From: Rhizobium sp. CF080 | Lineage (GTDB): Bacteria; Pseudomonadota; Alphaproteobacteria; Rhizobiales; Rhizobiaceae | Reading direction: 5' to 3' | Assembly: GCF_000282095.2 (NCBI RefSeq) | Contig: NZ_AKKC02000009.1 | Location: forward strand, 350,147 to 414,146 | DNA: 64,000 nucleotides | Shown here: piece after piece, positions 8,602 through 16,910 of the stretch | Numbering within the stretch: position 1 is the first letter of the stretch | Layout: the number at the start of each line of letters is the position of its first letter | The notes under the pieces: generated by a model | Told to the model about the DNA's origin: nothing | The model's input: the letters and a program-made list of their open reading frames with translations, nothing else | Databases searched by the model: none | Made by a program: the position numbers and the translations under genes

Positions 8602-8832
8602 ATGCCGCCTGAAGAACTCGATGCGACGCTGACGGCTTTGCCGCTGAGAATCGGCGTCTATGTTCCCGACGATCTGATGGAAGACTGGTTTGCGCCCGGC
8701 ACGGGCATGAAGCCGGTGAGTGATGCCGCCCTGAAGGCCGCCGAGGCCTATGGGCGCCGCTTCGAATGCGAGTTCAAATATTATCCGGAGCGCATGGAAG
8801 GCGTTTTCTGGAAATGGGTTCCGGCCCTTTAG
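8602..8832 (+). CDS. Small hypothetical protein under stress promoter
   Basis: A 76-residue acidic protein starting MPPEELDATLTALPLRIGVYV and ending EGVFWKWVPAL. The start is at 8602 because GGAGGAGG lies eight bases upstream. I do not recognise a family, and it has no signal peptide or membrane segment. The perfect EcfG promoter immediately upstream is the best clue and suggests induction by the general stress response. Confidence 0.6.
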   Translation: MPPEELDATLTALPLRIGVYVPDDLMEDWFAPGTGMKPVSDAALKAAEAYGRRFECEFKYYPERMEGVFWKWVPAL

Positions 8833-9129
8833 CCCTTTTCAGGCCTCGACGAGACTTGAAAGTCGATGAGGCGCGCCGCGCCGCTAAAGATCGCTCTCCT
8901 CTCACCGAGGCCAAGCGGTCGGTCCGCCTATGGGCGCGGCGGCGCCTCATTCAATGACAATCGCCTCAAGGGGCGGCACGTGGCTAAAACGATCGGGACG
9001 CCGCCGCCAGCCAGCTTCGCAAGGCCTGCCATCACGGTGAAATGCACGAGAAAATGAAAGGTTCCTGGAAATGATTCGGACGCGTTATTTTTCGTCCGAA
9101 TCACCAAAACTCATGGGATCGCCGGCGGG
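8833..9129. other. Intergenic region between convergent genes
   Basis: About 297 bp with no convincing gene between the stress gene (plus) and hutX (minus). The only structure I see is a perfect 10-bp inverted repeat, GATTCGGACG / CGTCCGAATC, at 9073-9102. It lies 28 bp beyond the hutX stop and has no U-tract on the hutX strand. Confidence 0.6.
9073..9102 (-). terminator. Stem-loop downstream of hutX
   Basis: A perfect 10-bp stem with a 10-base AT-rich loop, placed 28 bp after the hutX stop codon. Position favours transcription termination or mRNA 3' protection for the hutX operon. The missing U-run makes a classical intrinsic terminator uncertain. Confidence 0.4.
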
Positions 9130-9651
9130 TCAGGCGGCGAAGCTGTCGCGCAGGGCCTCGAACTTCTGCAGCTGTCCGGCGATCAGTTCGCGTGCGGCAT
9201 CCCGCTTTACGAAGACCTTGAACATTGCCGAACCCTTGGCATTCATGAACCATACGGAGCAGGAACGGCGGCCGTGGAAGGCACGGTCGACGAAGGTCAC
9301 CGAGGCGCAGTTATCCTTCTTGATGTGACCGCCGATCGGACTGTCGCCGTGAATATTGAACCAGCCATGGCCTTCGGAGCCGCCGGGCAGGGTGCCTTCG
9401 GCCTCCAGCACGATATCGTCGGTATGGACGATGAACAGGACTTCGCCCCAGGTCGTCATCTCGGCCCAGATATCCGCGAACTTCTCCTTGTCGGCGATGA
9501 CCGCCGCGCCCTTGGGCAGGATTTCGAGGATCTCGGCGGGCGTCACGTCGGCATTGGCGGCGATCGCCTCGACGACGCCGTCGGGCTTCTCCGCAAGGGC
9601 GGCGAGAGCCCGTTCGCGACGGTCCGGCTTGATTTCGGAAACGGCGTTCAT
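9130..9651 (-). CDS. hutX: Heme utilisation carrier protein HutX
   Basis: A 173-residue cytoplasmic protein of the HutX/HugX/ShuX family. These proteins take heme after import and pass it to a degrading enzyme. An acidic N-terminal helical part carries VEAIAANADVTPAEILEILP. The core contains GEVLFIVHTDDIVLEAEG and GHIKKDNCASVTFVDRAFHG, and CSVWFMNAKGSAMFKVFV follows. All are conserved in the family. It lies seven bases downstream of the IsdG-like monooxygenase, so the two form an operon divergent from hmuTUV. Confidence 0.88.
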   Translation of the reverse strand: MNAVSEIKPDRRERALAALAEKPDGVVEAIAANADVTPAEILEILPKGAAVIADKEKFADIWAEMTTWGEVLFIVHTDDIVLEAEGTLPGGSEGHGWFNIHGDSPIGGHIKKDNCASVTFVDRAFHGRRSCSVWFMNAKGSAMFKVFVKRDAARELIAGQLQKFEALRDSFAA

Positions 9652-9658
9652 CAGGACC

Positions 9659-10006
9659 TCAGGCGGCAGCGTCGGCGCGCACGCCGTTCTTGTCTTCGTG
9701 GATGATCACTTCGAAACCTTCGAAATGCGGACCGGAGAGATATTCAACCTTGGCACGGTTGTTGCCGGCATTCGCATGGGCGGCGCGGAACTGTTCCGAC
9801 TTCGTCCAGGCCTGGAAGTCCTCGAAGGTTTCCCAGACGGTATGGGATGCGTAGAGGGTGTGATCCTCGGCCTTCGGGCCCTTGAGCATGTGGAATTCCA
9901 CATAACCGGGCAGCTCGGCGAGGCGGCCCTGGCGGCCGCGCCAGATGGCTTCGAACGCTTCTTCATAACCCGGCACGACGCGGAATCGGTTCATGGCGAT
10001 ATACAT
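9659..10006 (-). CDS. IsdG-family heme-degrading monooxygenase (HmuQ/HmuD-like)
   Basis: A 115-residue ABM-fold monooxygenase. It starts MYIAMNRFRVVPGYEEAFEAIW and contains LAELPGYVEFHMLKG, SHTVWETFEDFQAW and SEQFRAAHAN. The layout is that of IsdG and the rhizobial heme oxygenases HmuQ/HmuD, with the proximal-His candidate in the FRAAHA segment. It would open the heme ring and release iron in the cytoplasm. Pairing with hutX and divergence from the heme ABC transporter support this; the general antibiotic-biosynthesis monooxygenase family is the fallback. Confidence 0.8.
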   Translation of the reverse strand: MYIAMNRFRVVPGYEEAFEAIWRGRQGRLAELPGYVEFHMLKGPKAEDHTLYASHTVWETFEDFQAWTKSEQFRAAHANAGNNRAKVEYLSGPHFEGFEVIIHEDKNGVRADAAA

Positions 10007-10079
10007 GGATAGTCCCTCACTTAAAGTTTCACTTTCGGCTCAAGATATCTGCGGCCGGTCCCCTTGAAAAGCCTAAAAA

Positions 10080-10100
10080 ACTTGCGTAGTCAACTCAAGT
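10080..10100. promoter_or_regulatory. Candidate iron-responsive operator in the hut/hmu divergent region
   Basis: The imperfect palindrome ACTTG-N11-CAAGT sits midway between the two divergent heme operons. On the minus strand it reads TTGA-N9-GCAA, one base from the RirA iron-responsive operator TTGA-N9-TCAA of Rhizobiaceae. A single site here could repress both operons when iron is sufficient. Assignment to RirA rather than another iron regulator is inference. Confidence 0.4.
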
Positions 10101-10169
10101 TATCGCCGCAGGCCAGGCGGAACCGGGGCATATTGCGCGCCGGCTCGGGCAGACAAGGAGTAGAGCATC

Positions 10170-11054
10170 ATGGGGTCTTCCTTCACCGTGAGGGGGCTTT
10201 TCGCAGCCGTCCTCCTGGGCACCGGTCTCGTAGCGGGCGTTGCCTCTGCATCCGACAAGGGCAATCCGGAGGCCAAGCGGATCGTCTCCATCGGCGGTAC
10301 GATTACCGAGATCCTCTATGCGCTGGGCGCCGAGGATCGGATCGTAGCACGGGACTCGACGAGCTTCTATCCGGCTGCGGCCAATTCCAAGCCGGATGTC
10401 GGCTATATGCGCGCCTTGTCTGCGGAAGGCATCCTCGGCCAGAAGCCCGATCTGATCCTGATGGAACAGGATTCCGGCCCGCCGCCAGTCATCGAAATCC
10501 TCAAAGCCAGCGAAGTGCCGATGGTGGTCATCCCGACGCCGCCGAAGGCGGATGCGATCGGCAGGAAGATCCGTGACGTGGGCGCGGCCGTCGGGCTTTC
10601 CGAGAAGGCCGAAGCGCTTGCCGTCAAGACGGAAGACGGGCTGAAGAAGCTCGCCGCCGACGTCGCCAGGATTCCCGGGCCGAAGAAGAAGGTTCTGTTT
10701 GTGCTATCGCTGGCGAATGGCCGCGTCATGGCCGGCGGCGCGGATACGGAAGCAGGCGCGGTGATCGAAATAGCCGGCGGCGTCAATGCCGCGCCGACGA
10801 TCAACGGCTACAAGCCGCTCGCCGACGAGGCGGTGATTGCCGCCCAGCCCGATGTCGTGCTTGCCATGTCCCGCGGCGACCATTCGATGACGCCGGCCCA
10901 GGTTTTTGCGGTTCCCTCGATGCAGACGACGCCGGCTGCCGCCAACAAGGCGCTGGTCACCATGGACGGCCTGCTGCTGCTCGGCTTTGGCCCGCGCACG
11001 CCGGAGGCTGCCCGTTCGCTTGCCGCGCAGATTTATCCCGGGGCGATCAACTGA
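10170..11054 (+). CDS. hmuT: Heme ABC transporter periplasmic binding protein
   Basis: A 294-residue protein with a signal peptide (about residues 1-28). The class III binding-protein fold begins KRIVSIGGTITEILYALG, and DVGYMRALSAEGILGQKPDLI follows. The family is that of heme-binding HmuT/PhuT rather than ferric-siderophore proteins, as shown by the neighbouring genes. It delivers heme from a TonB receptor to HmuU. Its stop overlaps the hmuU start (TGATG). An AAGGAG ribosome-binding site is at about 10154-10159. Confidence 0.92.
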   Translation: MGSSFTVRGLFAAVLLGTGLVAGVASASDKGNPEAKRIVSIGGTITEILYALGAEDRIVARDSTSFYPAAANSKPDVGYMRALSAEGILGQKPDLILMEQDSGPPPVIEILKASEVPMVVIPTPPKADAIGRKIRDVGAAVGLSEKAEALAVKTEDGLKKLAADVARIPGPKKKVLFVLSLANGRVMAGGADTEAGAVIEIAGGVNAAPTINGYKPLADEAVIAAQPDVVLAMSRGDHSMTPAQVFAVPSMQTTPAAANKALVTMDGLLLLGFGPRTPEAARSLAAQIYPGAIN

Positions 11055-12142
11055 TGATGAAGGCGCTGGCGATGCCCTTCCGGCCGGCGGAGGATGGAGA
11101 CCGGACGCGCCAGGGCGTCGTCGTGCTTCTTCTGCTGGCGGTGATGCTGTTTGTCGCATGCCTGCTTTCGCTCGGCATCGGCCCGACAGGTGTCGGCCTG
11201 CGCGATCTCTGGACCTACGCGACCGGCAACAGCGCCAGCCTCTCGACCCAGGAGCGGGTGATCCTCGAGGCGGTCCGTCTGCCGCGCACCGCGCTCGGCC
11301 TTCTGGTCGGCGCGGGCCTTGCCGTCTCCGGCGCGATGATGCAGGGCCTGTTCCGCAATCCGCTCGCCGATCCCGGCATTGTCGGCGTCACGTCCGGCGC
11401 GGGACTTGCCGCGGTCGCGGCGATCGTGCTCGGCAACGGCATTCTGGCGCCGGTCGCCATGGTGCTCGGCAATCAGTTCCTGCCGCTGATGGCCTTTTTC
11501 GGCGGCCTGTTTAACACCTGGATGCTCTACCTCATCGCCACCCGCGACGGACGGACGTCGACGACGTCGCTGATCCTGTCGGGCATCGCGATCGGCGCGC
11601 TGTCGGCGGCACTGATGGGCCTGATGATCGTCATGGCCGACGACCGGCAGCTGCGCGACATCACCTTCTGGAGCCTCGGCTCGCTCGGCGGCGCCACGTT
11701 CGGCCGCGTATTGTCGATCCTGCCCTTCATCGGCGCGGTGATGATCATCATGCCCTTCGTGGCACGGGGTCTCGATGCGCTGGTGCTCGGCGACGCCGCC
11801 GCCTTTCACATGGGCATACCGGTGCAGCGGCTGAAGAAGATCGTCATCGTCGCGGTGGCCGCCGCCTGCGGCTCGACGGTTGCGGTCGCCGGCTCGATCG
11901 GTTTCGTCGGCATCGTCGTGCCGCATCTGCTGCGCCTCGTCATGGGGCCGTCGCATCGTTTCCTGCTGCCCGGCTCGGCGCTCGGCGGAGGGGCACTGCT
12001 GCTGATTGCCGACAGCGTCGCGCGCACCGTGGCCGCTCCCGCGGAACTGCCGATCGGCGTCATTACCGCTCTGTTCGGCGCTCCGGTCTTCCTCTTCCTG
12101 CTGCTCGGCAAGAACGGCATCACCATGCGGGACATGCCATGA
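11054..12142 (+). CDS. hmuU: Heme ABC transporter permease
   Basis: A 362-residue FecCD-type permease with about nine to ten membrane segments. The conserved VGAGLAVSGAMMQGLFRNPLA and GFVGIVVPHLLRLVMGP motifs are present; the latter contacts the ATPase. It has a longer hydrophilic N-terminus than average. It overlaps hmuT by one base and hmuV by four. Confidence 0.93.
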   Translation: MMKALAMPFRPAEDGDRTRQGVVVLLLLAVMLFVACLLSLGIGPTGVGLRDLWTYATGNSASLSTQERVILEAVRLPRTALGLLVGAGLAVSGAMMQGLFRNPLADPGIVGVTSGAGLAAVAAIVLGNGILAPVAMVLGNQFLPLMAFFGGLFNTWMLYLIATRDGRTSTTSLILSGIAIGALSAALMGLMIVMADDRQLRDITFWSLGSLGGATFGRVLSILPFIGAVMIIMPFVARGLDALVLGDAAAFHMGIPVQRLKKIVIVAVAAACGSTVAVAGSIGFVGIVVPHLLRLVMGPSHRFLLPGSALGGGALLLIADSVARTVAAPAELPIGVITALFGAPVFLFLLLGKNGITMRDMP

Positions 12143-12921
12143 TTTCCGCAGAACACGTCACCGTCGCCCGCTCGGGCCGCAAACTGCTCGACAATGTCGG
12201 CATCGATCTAGAGCCGGGCAAGTTCACCGTCGTCATCGGCCCGAACGGCGCCGGAAAATCGACGCTGATGAAGGTGATCTCCGGCGAGATGAAGCCGGAT
12301 ATCGGCTTCGTCAGCTACCACGGCACCAGCGTCGATCTCTGCCAGCCGGTCGAGCTTGCCAAACGCCGGGCGGTGCTGCCGCAGGCGACGCAGCTCGCCT
12401 TCCCCTTCACCGCGCTCGAAATCGTCCGCATGGGGGCGGTGGCGCAAGGCGCGCTCAATCCGACCGAGCAGGCCCGCCAAGCCTTGTCACGCGTGGGCCT
12501 GCGCGGTTTCGAAAGCCGGCCCTATCCGTCGCTGTCGGGCGGCGAGCAGCAGCGGGTGCAATTCGCCCGTGCACTCGCGCAGGTGCCACAGCCGGTCACT
12601 GAGGGCGTGCCGCGAGCGCTGTTCCTCGACGAACCGACCGCCAGCCTCGACCTCGGACACCAGATCTCGGTGCTGGAAATCGCTCGCGATTTCGCCGCGG
12701 CCGGTGGTATCGTCCTCGCCATCCTGCACGACCTCAACCTGGCAGCGGAATTCGCCGACCATCTGGTGGTGCTCAACCACGGCCGGGTGGTGGCGGAAGG
12801 CGGCTGCATGGAAACCGTGAACGACGAGATCATCGCCAGCGTCTATGGCATCGCCGGCGCCGTTGGCCGCCTGCCGGCAGCCCACATCCCCTACGTCCTG
12901 CCGCAATCGCGGCACCGCTGA
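12139..12921 (+). CDS. hmuV: Heme ABC transporter ATPase
   Basis: A 260-residue ABC ATPase. Walker A is GPNGAGKST (residues 34-42), the signature is LSGGEQQR near 134, and Walker B is LFLDEPTASLD. A His switch follows in AILHDLN. It energises heme import with HmuU. It is the last gene of the hmuTUV operon and ends 12 bp from the convergent DUF454 gene. Confidence 0.93.
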   Translation: MISAEHVTVARSGRKLLDNVGIDLEPGKFTVVIGPNGAGKSTLMKVISGEMKPDIGFVSYHGTSVDLCQPVELAKRRAVLPQATQLAFPFTALEIVRMGAVAQGALNPTEQARQALSRVGLRGFESRPYPSLSGGEQQRVQFARALAQVPQPVTEGVPRALFLDEPTASLDLGHQISVLEIARDFAAAGGIVLAILHDLNLAAEFADHLVVLNHGRVVAEGGCMETVNDEIIASVYGIAGAVGRLPAAHIPYVLPQSRHR

Positions 12922-12933
12922 ACGTTCAGATGC

Positions 12934-13290
12934 TCATGTATCCGGCCGGGTGACGATGAAGGTCGCCGAACCGAGCATCACCGCGGCCACCAGTGCCGCC
13001 CGCCACAGCGGCGGCGAGGTGCCGAACCAGAAGACCGCGTAACTGGCCGCCATCAACGAAATGGCGGCGATCTTCGCCTTCCTGGCGATCGCACCCTTTT
13101 CCCGCCAGTTGCGCAGTGACGGCCCGAATTTCGGGTGGTCGAGCAGCCACGCTTCCAGCCGCGGCGAGGAGCGGGCGAAACAGGCGACGGCGAGAAGCAG
13201 GAATGGCGTGGTGGGCAGGACAGGCAGGAAAGCCCCGACAATGCCGATTGCGACGAACAGCCATCCGAGGGCGAGAAAGAGGAGACGCAT
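12934..13290 (-). CDS. DUF454 (YbaN-like) inner-membrane protein
   Basis: A small protein of 118 residues from the chosen ATG at 13290. Two or three hydrophobic segments are visible (residues 1-30 and the C-terminal 75-110). The hallmark VGAFLPVLPTTPFLLLA is followed by CFARSSPRLEAWLLDHP. DUF454/YbaN function is unknown. An in-frame upstream start at 13380 would add a charged extension not typical of the family and is less likely. Confidence 0.8.
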   Translation of the reverse strand: MRLLFLALGWLFVAIGIVGAFLPVLPTTPFLLLAVACFARSSPRLEAWLLDHPKFGPSLRNWREKGAIARKAKIAAISLMAASYAVFWFGTSPPLWRAALVAAVMLGSATFIVTRPDT

Positions 13291-13432
13291 GAAATGACCT
13301 ATGGAATATCCTGAGTAGGATAGACAAGTTCGGAAGCGACGTCTCCACCCAAATTTCTCGAGGTCGTCCGCCCTTCCCATTTAAGCGCCGCCGGTTATAG
13401 TGCCGCCGGCTTCAATAACCGCAGGGAAAATG

Positions 13433-14422
13433 ATGTCGCAGAAGAAAGTGCTCGTTGTCGGCGGGGCCGGCTATATCGGCTCCCATACATGCCTGGTGCT
13501 CGCCGAGCGGGGGTATCAGCCGATCGTCTTCGACAATCTCTCCAACGGGCATGCGGAATTCGTGCGCTGGGGTGAGCTGGAACAGGGCGATATCCGCGAC
13601 CGCGCCCGGCTCGACGAGGTTTTTGCCAAGCACAAGCCGGATGCGGTTCTGCATTTCGCAGCGCTGATCGAGGTGGGGGAATCGGTCAAGAACCCGGTCG
13701 CCTTCTACGACAACAATGTCATCGGGGCGCTGACGCTCTTGTCGGCGGCGATCGATGCGGGCGTCAAGGCCTTCGTGTTTTCCTCGACCTGCGCCACCTA
13801 CGGCCTGCCGGACCGCGTGCCGATGGACGAGACGCACAAACAGGCGCCGATCAATCCATACGGCCGCACCAAGTTCATCATCGAGCAGGCGCTGAAGGAT
13901 TACGGCACCTACAAGAATTTGAAGTCGGTGATGCTGCGCTATTTCAATGCCGCCGGCGCCGATTTCGAGGGCCGGATCGGCGAATGGCACACGCCGGAAA
14001 CCCACGCCATTCCGCTCGCCATAGAGGCCGCGCTCGGCCGCCGTCAGGGGTTCAAGGTGTTCGGTGACGATTACGACACCCGCGACGGTACCTGCGTGCG
14101 CGATTATATCCACGTGCTTGACCTTGCCGACGCGCATGTGCGTGCAGTCGACTACCTTCTCGCCGGCGGCGAGACGGTCGAACTCAACCTCGGCACCGGC
14201 ACCGGCACCACCGTGAAGGAACTGCTTGCAGCGATTTCGGAGGTTTCCGGAAAACCCTTCCCAGTGGACTATGTCGGCCGGCGCGAAGGTGATTCCACCT
14301 CGCTGGTTGCCAATAACGACAAGGCGCGGGCGGTGCTTGGCTGGGAGCCGAAATACAGCCTGAACGATATCATCCGTTCGGCCTGGGACTGGCATTCCCG
14401 CTCGAACCACCACGTCATCTAA
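13433..14422 (+). CDS. galE: UDP-glucose 4-epimerase
   Basis: A 329-residue extended SDR that interconverts UDP-glucose and UDP-galactose for exopolysaccharide and lipopolysaccharide (called exoB in rhizobia). The NAD-binding motif is GGAGYIG (residues 10-16). The catalytic Ser lies in SSTCATYG, and Tyr143 and Lys147 are in PYGRTK. Start: two ATGs occur at 13430 and 13433; GCAGGGA at 13421 favours the second. It is 10 bp upstream of ung. Confidence 0.92.
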   Translation: MSQKKVLVVGGAGYIGSHTCLVLAERGYQPIVFDNLSNGHAEFVRWGELEQGDIRDRARLDEVFAKHKPDAVLHFAALIEVGESVKNPVAFYDNNVIGALTLLSAAIDAGVKAFVFSSTCATYGLPDRVPMDETHKQAPINPYGRTKFIIEQALKDYGTYKNLKSVMLRYFNAAGADFEGRIGEWHTPETHAIPLAIEAALGRRQGFKVFGDDYDTRDGTCVRDYIHVLDLADAHVRAVDYLLAGGETVELNLGTGTGTTVKELLAAISEVSGKPFPVDYVGRREGDSTSLVANNDKARAVLGWEPKYSLNDIIRSAWDWHSRSNHHVI

Positions 14423-14432
14423 GGAACGGGAC

Positions 14433-15125
14433 ATGGCGGAAGGCGAGGTCAAGCTCGAGGAAAGCTGGAAGCTCGTGCTCGGGCAGGAATTCTCCGATCC
14501 CTATATGAGCGAGCTCAAGCACTTTCTCGTCGCCGAAAGGCAAGCGGGCAAGCGCATCTTCCCGAAAGGCTCGGAATATTTTCGCGCGCTCGACCTGACG
14601 CCGCTCGACGAGGTCAAGGTCGTCATCCTCGGCCAGGATCCGTATCACGGTTTCGGACAGGCGCATGGGCTTTGCTTTTCCGTCAAGCCCGGCGTGCGCA
14701 TCCCGCCGTCGCTCGTCAACATCTACAAGGAGATGGAGACGGATCTCGGCATTCCGCCGGCCAAACACGGGTTCCTTGAACACTGGGCGGAGCAGGGCGT
14801 GCTGTTGCTGAACAGCGTGCTGACGGTCGAGGAAGGCAAGGCTGCTGCCCATCAAGGCAGGGGCTGGGAACGGTTTACCGACGCGGTGATCCGCGCTGTC
14901 AATGATGAATGCGACGGCGTCGTCTTCATCCTCTGGGGCTCCTATGCCCAGAAGAAAGCGGCCTTCGTCGATCAGCAGCGGCATCTGGTGCTGAAATCGG
15001 CGCATCCGTCGCCGCTGTCGGCGCATAACGGGTTTCTGGGCTCGCGTCCCTTCTCCAAGGCGAATGCCTATCTGCAGTCGATCGGCAAGGATCCGGTCGA
15101 CTGGCGCCTGCCGGAACAAGCCTAA
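14433..15125 (+). CDS. ung: Uracil-DNA glycosylase
   Basis: A 230-residue family 1 UDG that removes uracil from DNA in base-excision repair. The water-activating motif GQDPYHG is at residues 67-73 (Asp69), and LLLNSVLTVE and the DNA-intercalation loop HPSPLSAHNGFLG are also present. The length is normal. It follows galE by 10 bp, so the two are probably co-transcribed even though functionally unrelated. Confidence 0.95.
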   Translation: MAEGEVKLEESWKLVLGQEFSDPYMSELKHFLVAERQAGKRIFPKGSEYFRALDLTPLDEVKVVILGQDPYHGFGQAHGLCFSVKPGVRIPPSLVNIYKEMETDLGIPPAKHGFLEHWAEQGVLLLNSVLTVEEGKAAAHQGRGWERFTDAVIRAVNDECDGVVFILWGSYAQKKAAFVDQQRHLVLKSAHPSPLSAHNGFLGSRPFSKANAYLQSIGKDPVDWRLPEQA

Positions 15126-15266
15126 TTCTGTGAACGATTAACCAACGGTCGTCTACGCAGAGTGAACAATGCGTTCGGATCGTCGCGTCTATCCAATTCC
15201 CGGTCGTTCCACCATCTTTACCTCAGAAAGCGGGCCGCACAGGCGGCTCCCAGAAAGGGGTTTAAA

Positions 15267-16199
15267 ATGCTCGACCAGATCAAAGGCCTCCACCACGTCA
15301 CGTCGATGGCTGCCAGTGCCAGCACCAACAACAAGTTCTTTACCGATACGCTCGGCCTTCGCCGGGTCAAGAAGACCGTCAATTTCGACGCTCCGGATGT
15401 CTACCATCTCTATTACGGCGATGAAGTCGGTTCGCCCGGCTCCGTCATGACCTATTTCCCGTTCCCGCATATCGCCCGCGGCCGTCAGGGCACCGGCGAA
15501 GTGGGCACCACGCTGTTCTCGGTTCCGGAAGGTTCGTTCGGTTTCTGGACCGACCGCCTGACCAAAGCCGGCGCCGAAGGCATCAAGGCCGATACCGCAT
15601 TCGGTGAAAACCGCCTGCATTTCGCCGGTCCCGATGGTGACGGTTTCGCGCTCGTCGAAGTCAAGGATGACGCCCGCAAGCAGTTCATCGGCAACGGCAT
15701 TACCGAAGACCACGCGATCCGCGGTTTCCATTCCGCTTCGCTTCGTCTTCGCGACGAAGGGGCGACCGCTGAGCTCCTGAAGTTCATGGGTTACAGCCAA
15801 GCCGACGCACAGGATGGCGTGACCCGCCTGGTCATGCCGGGCGGCAACGGCGCCGATGTCATCGACATCGAAACGATGCCGAACATTGCCCGCGCCAATC
15901 TCGGTGCTGGCTCGGTCCACCACATCGCCTTTGCCGTCGAGAACCGCGCAAAGCAGCTCGAAGTCCGCAAGGCGCTGATGGATACCGGCTACCAGGTCAC
16001 TCCGGTCATCGACCGCGATTACTTCTGGGCGATCTATTTCCGCACGCCGGGTGGCGTGCTGTTCGAAATCGCCACCAACGAACCCGGCTTCGATCGCGAC
16101 GAGGATACCGCTCATCTCGGTGAAGCCCTGAAGCTTCCCGCACAGCACGCCCATCTGCGGGCAACGCTCGAACAACATCTCGAACCGCTGGACGCCTGA
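15267..16199 (+). CDS. VOC-family ring-cleaving dioxygenase (MhqO-like)
   Basis: A 310-residue protein with two glyoxalase/VOC halves. The first starts LDQIKGLHHVTSM (metal His near residue 9). The second has AGSVHHIAFAVE and GGVLFEIATNEPGF, which supply a His and a Glu ligand for a mononuclear iron. Family members include hydroquinone dioxygenases (PcpA/LinE) and Bacillus MhqO. The start at 15267 is chosen for AAGGGG six bases upstream; an upstream in-frame start at 15162 has none. It lies 27 bp before an MhqD-like esterase, the same pairing as in Bacillus quinone resistance. Confidence 0.8.
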   Translation: MLDQIKGLHHVTSMAASASTNNKFFTDTLGLRRVKKTVNFDAPDVYHLYYGDEVGSPGSVMTYFPFPHIARGRQGTGEVGTTLFSVPEGSFGFWTDRLTKAGAEGIKADTAFGENRLHFAGPDGDGFALVEVKDDARKQFIGNGITEDHAIRGFHSASLRLRDEGATAELLKFMGYSQADAQDGVTRLVMPGGNGADVIDIETMPNIARANLGAGSVHHIAFAVENRAKQLEVRKALMDTGYQVTPVIDRDYFWAIYFRTPGGVLFEIATNEPGFDRDEDTAHLGEALKLPAQHAHLRATLEQHLEPLDA

Positions 16200-16226
16200 C
16201 CAGACGACGCGTCCAAGGAGACCATC

Positions 16227-16841
16227 ATGAGTTACGACAGTTATGTGCACCGGGCGCGCCCCGGTGCACCCGGAGCGCCGATCCTGTTCGTCTTCCACGG
16301 CACCGGCGGCGATGAAAACCAGTTCTTCGATTTCGGTGGCCGGCTGTTGCCGGGCGCCACGGTGATCTCGCCGCGCGGCGACATTTCCGAACACGGCGCG
16401 GCACGCTTTTTTAGGCGCAAGGCGGAAGGTGTCTACGATTGCGAGGATCTGGCACGGGCGACCGAGCGGATGAGCGAATTCGTCGCCGCCAACCGCGAAC
16501 GCTACGAATCTTCGACCGTGCTTGGCCTCGGTTTCTCGAACGGCGCGAACATTCTCGCCAATATCATGATCGAGAAGCCGGGCCTGTTCGATGCGGGCGT
16601 GCTGATGCATCCGCTGATCCCGTTCAAGCCGAAGGACCGCAAGCTCGAAGAGAAGGCGCATGTGTTGATTACGGCCGGCCAGCACGACCCGATCAGTTCC
16701 GTCGAGCAGACCACCGACCTCGCCGACTATTTCAGGAAGCAGGGTGACACGGTCACTCTCGAATGGCATGGCGGCGGGCATGAGATCCGTCCGAACGAGA
16801 TCGAAGCCGCCAAGAAATTCTTCGCGCCCTACGGCGCTTGA
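16227..16841 (+). CDS. Alpha/beta hydrolase, carboxylesterase (MhqD-like)
   Basis: A 204-residue serine hydrolase of the phospholipase/carboxylesterase family. The oxyanion segment is FVFHGTGGDENQ. The nucleophile elbow is LGFSNGAN with Ser104, and Asp (AGQHDPIS) and His (GGGHEI) complete the triad. It is co-transcribed with the VOC dioxygenase. By analogy with Bacillus MhqD it may act in detoxifying quinone-type electrophiles, but the substrate is not known. A strong terminator follows 17 bp after the stop. Confidence 0.8.
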   Translation: MSYDSYVHRARPGAPGAPILFVFHGTGGDENQFFDFGGRLLPGATVISPRGDISEHGAARFFRRKAEGVYDCEDLARATERMSEFVAANRERYESSTVLGLGFSNGANILANIMIEKPGLFDAGVLMHPLIPFKPKDRKLEEKAHVLITAGQHDPISSVEQTTDLADYFRKQGDTVTLEWHGGGHEIRPNEIEAAKKFFAPYGA

Positions 16842-16857
16842 CGCTCGAAATGAAAAT

Positions 16858-16890
16858 GCCCGGCTCCTCGATCGAGGGTCGGGCTTTTCT
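16858..16890 (+). terminator. Intrinsic terminator after the dioxygenase-esterase operon
   Basis: A hairpin with stem GCCCGGC and CCTCGA pairing with TCGAGG and GTCGGGC (one bulged T and one G-U pair) is followed by TTTTCT. Confidence 0.8.
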
Positions 16891-16910
16891 GTTCCCTATT
16901 GGCCGGCTTC

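Noticed and set aside
13290..13380. 30-residue N-terminal extension of the DUF454 protein
   Set aside because: The extension is charged and not typical of the family, and it would occupy the galE promoter region; the internal ATG is preferred, without strong ribosome-binding evidence for either.
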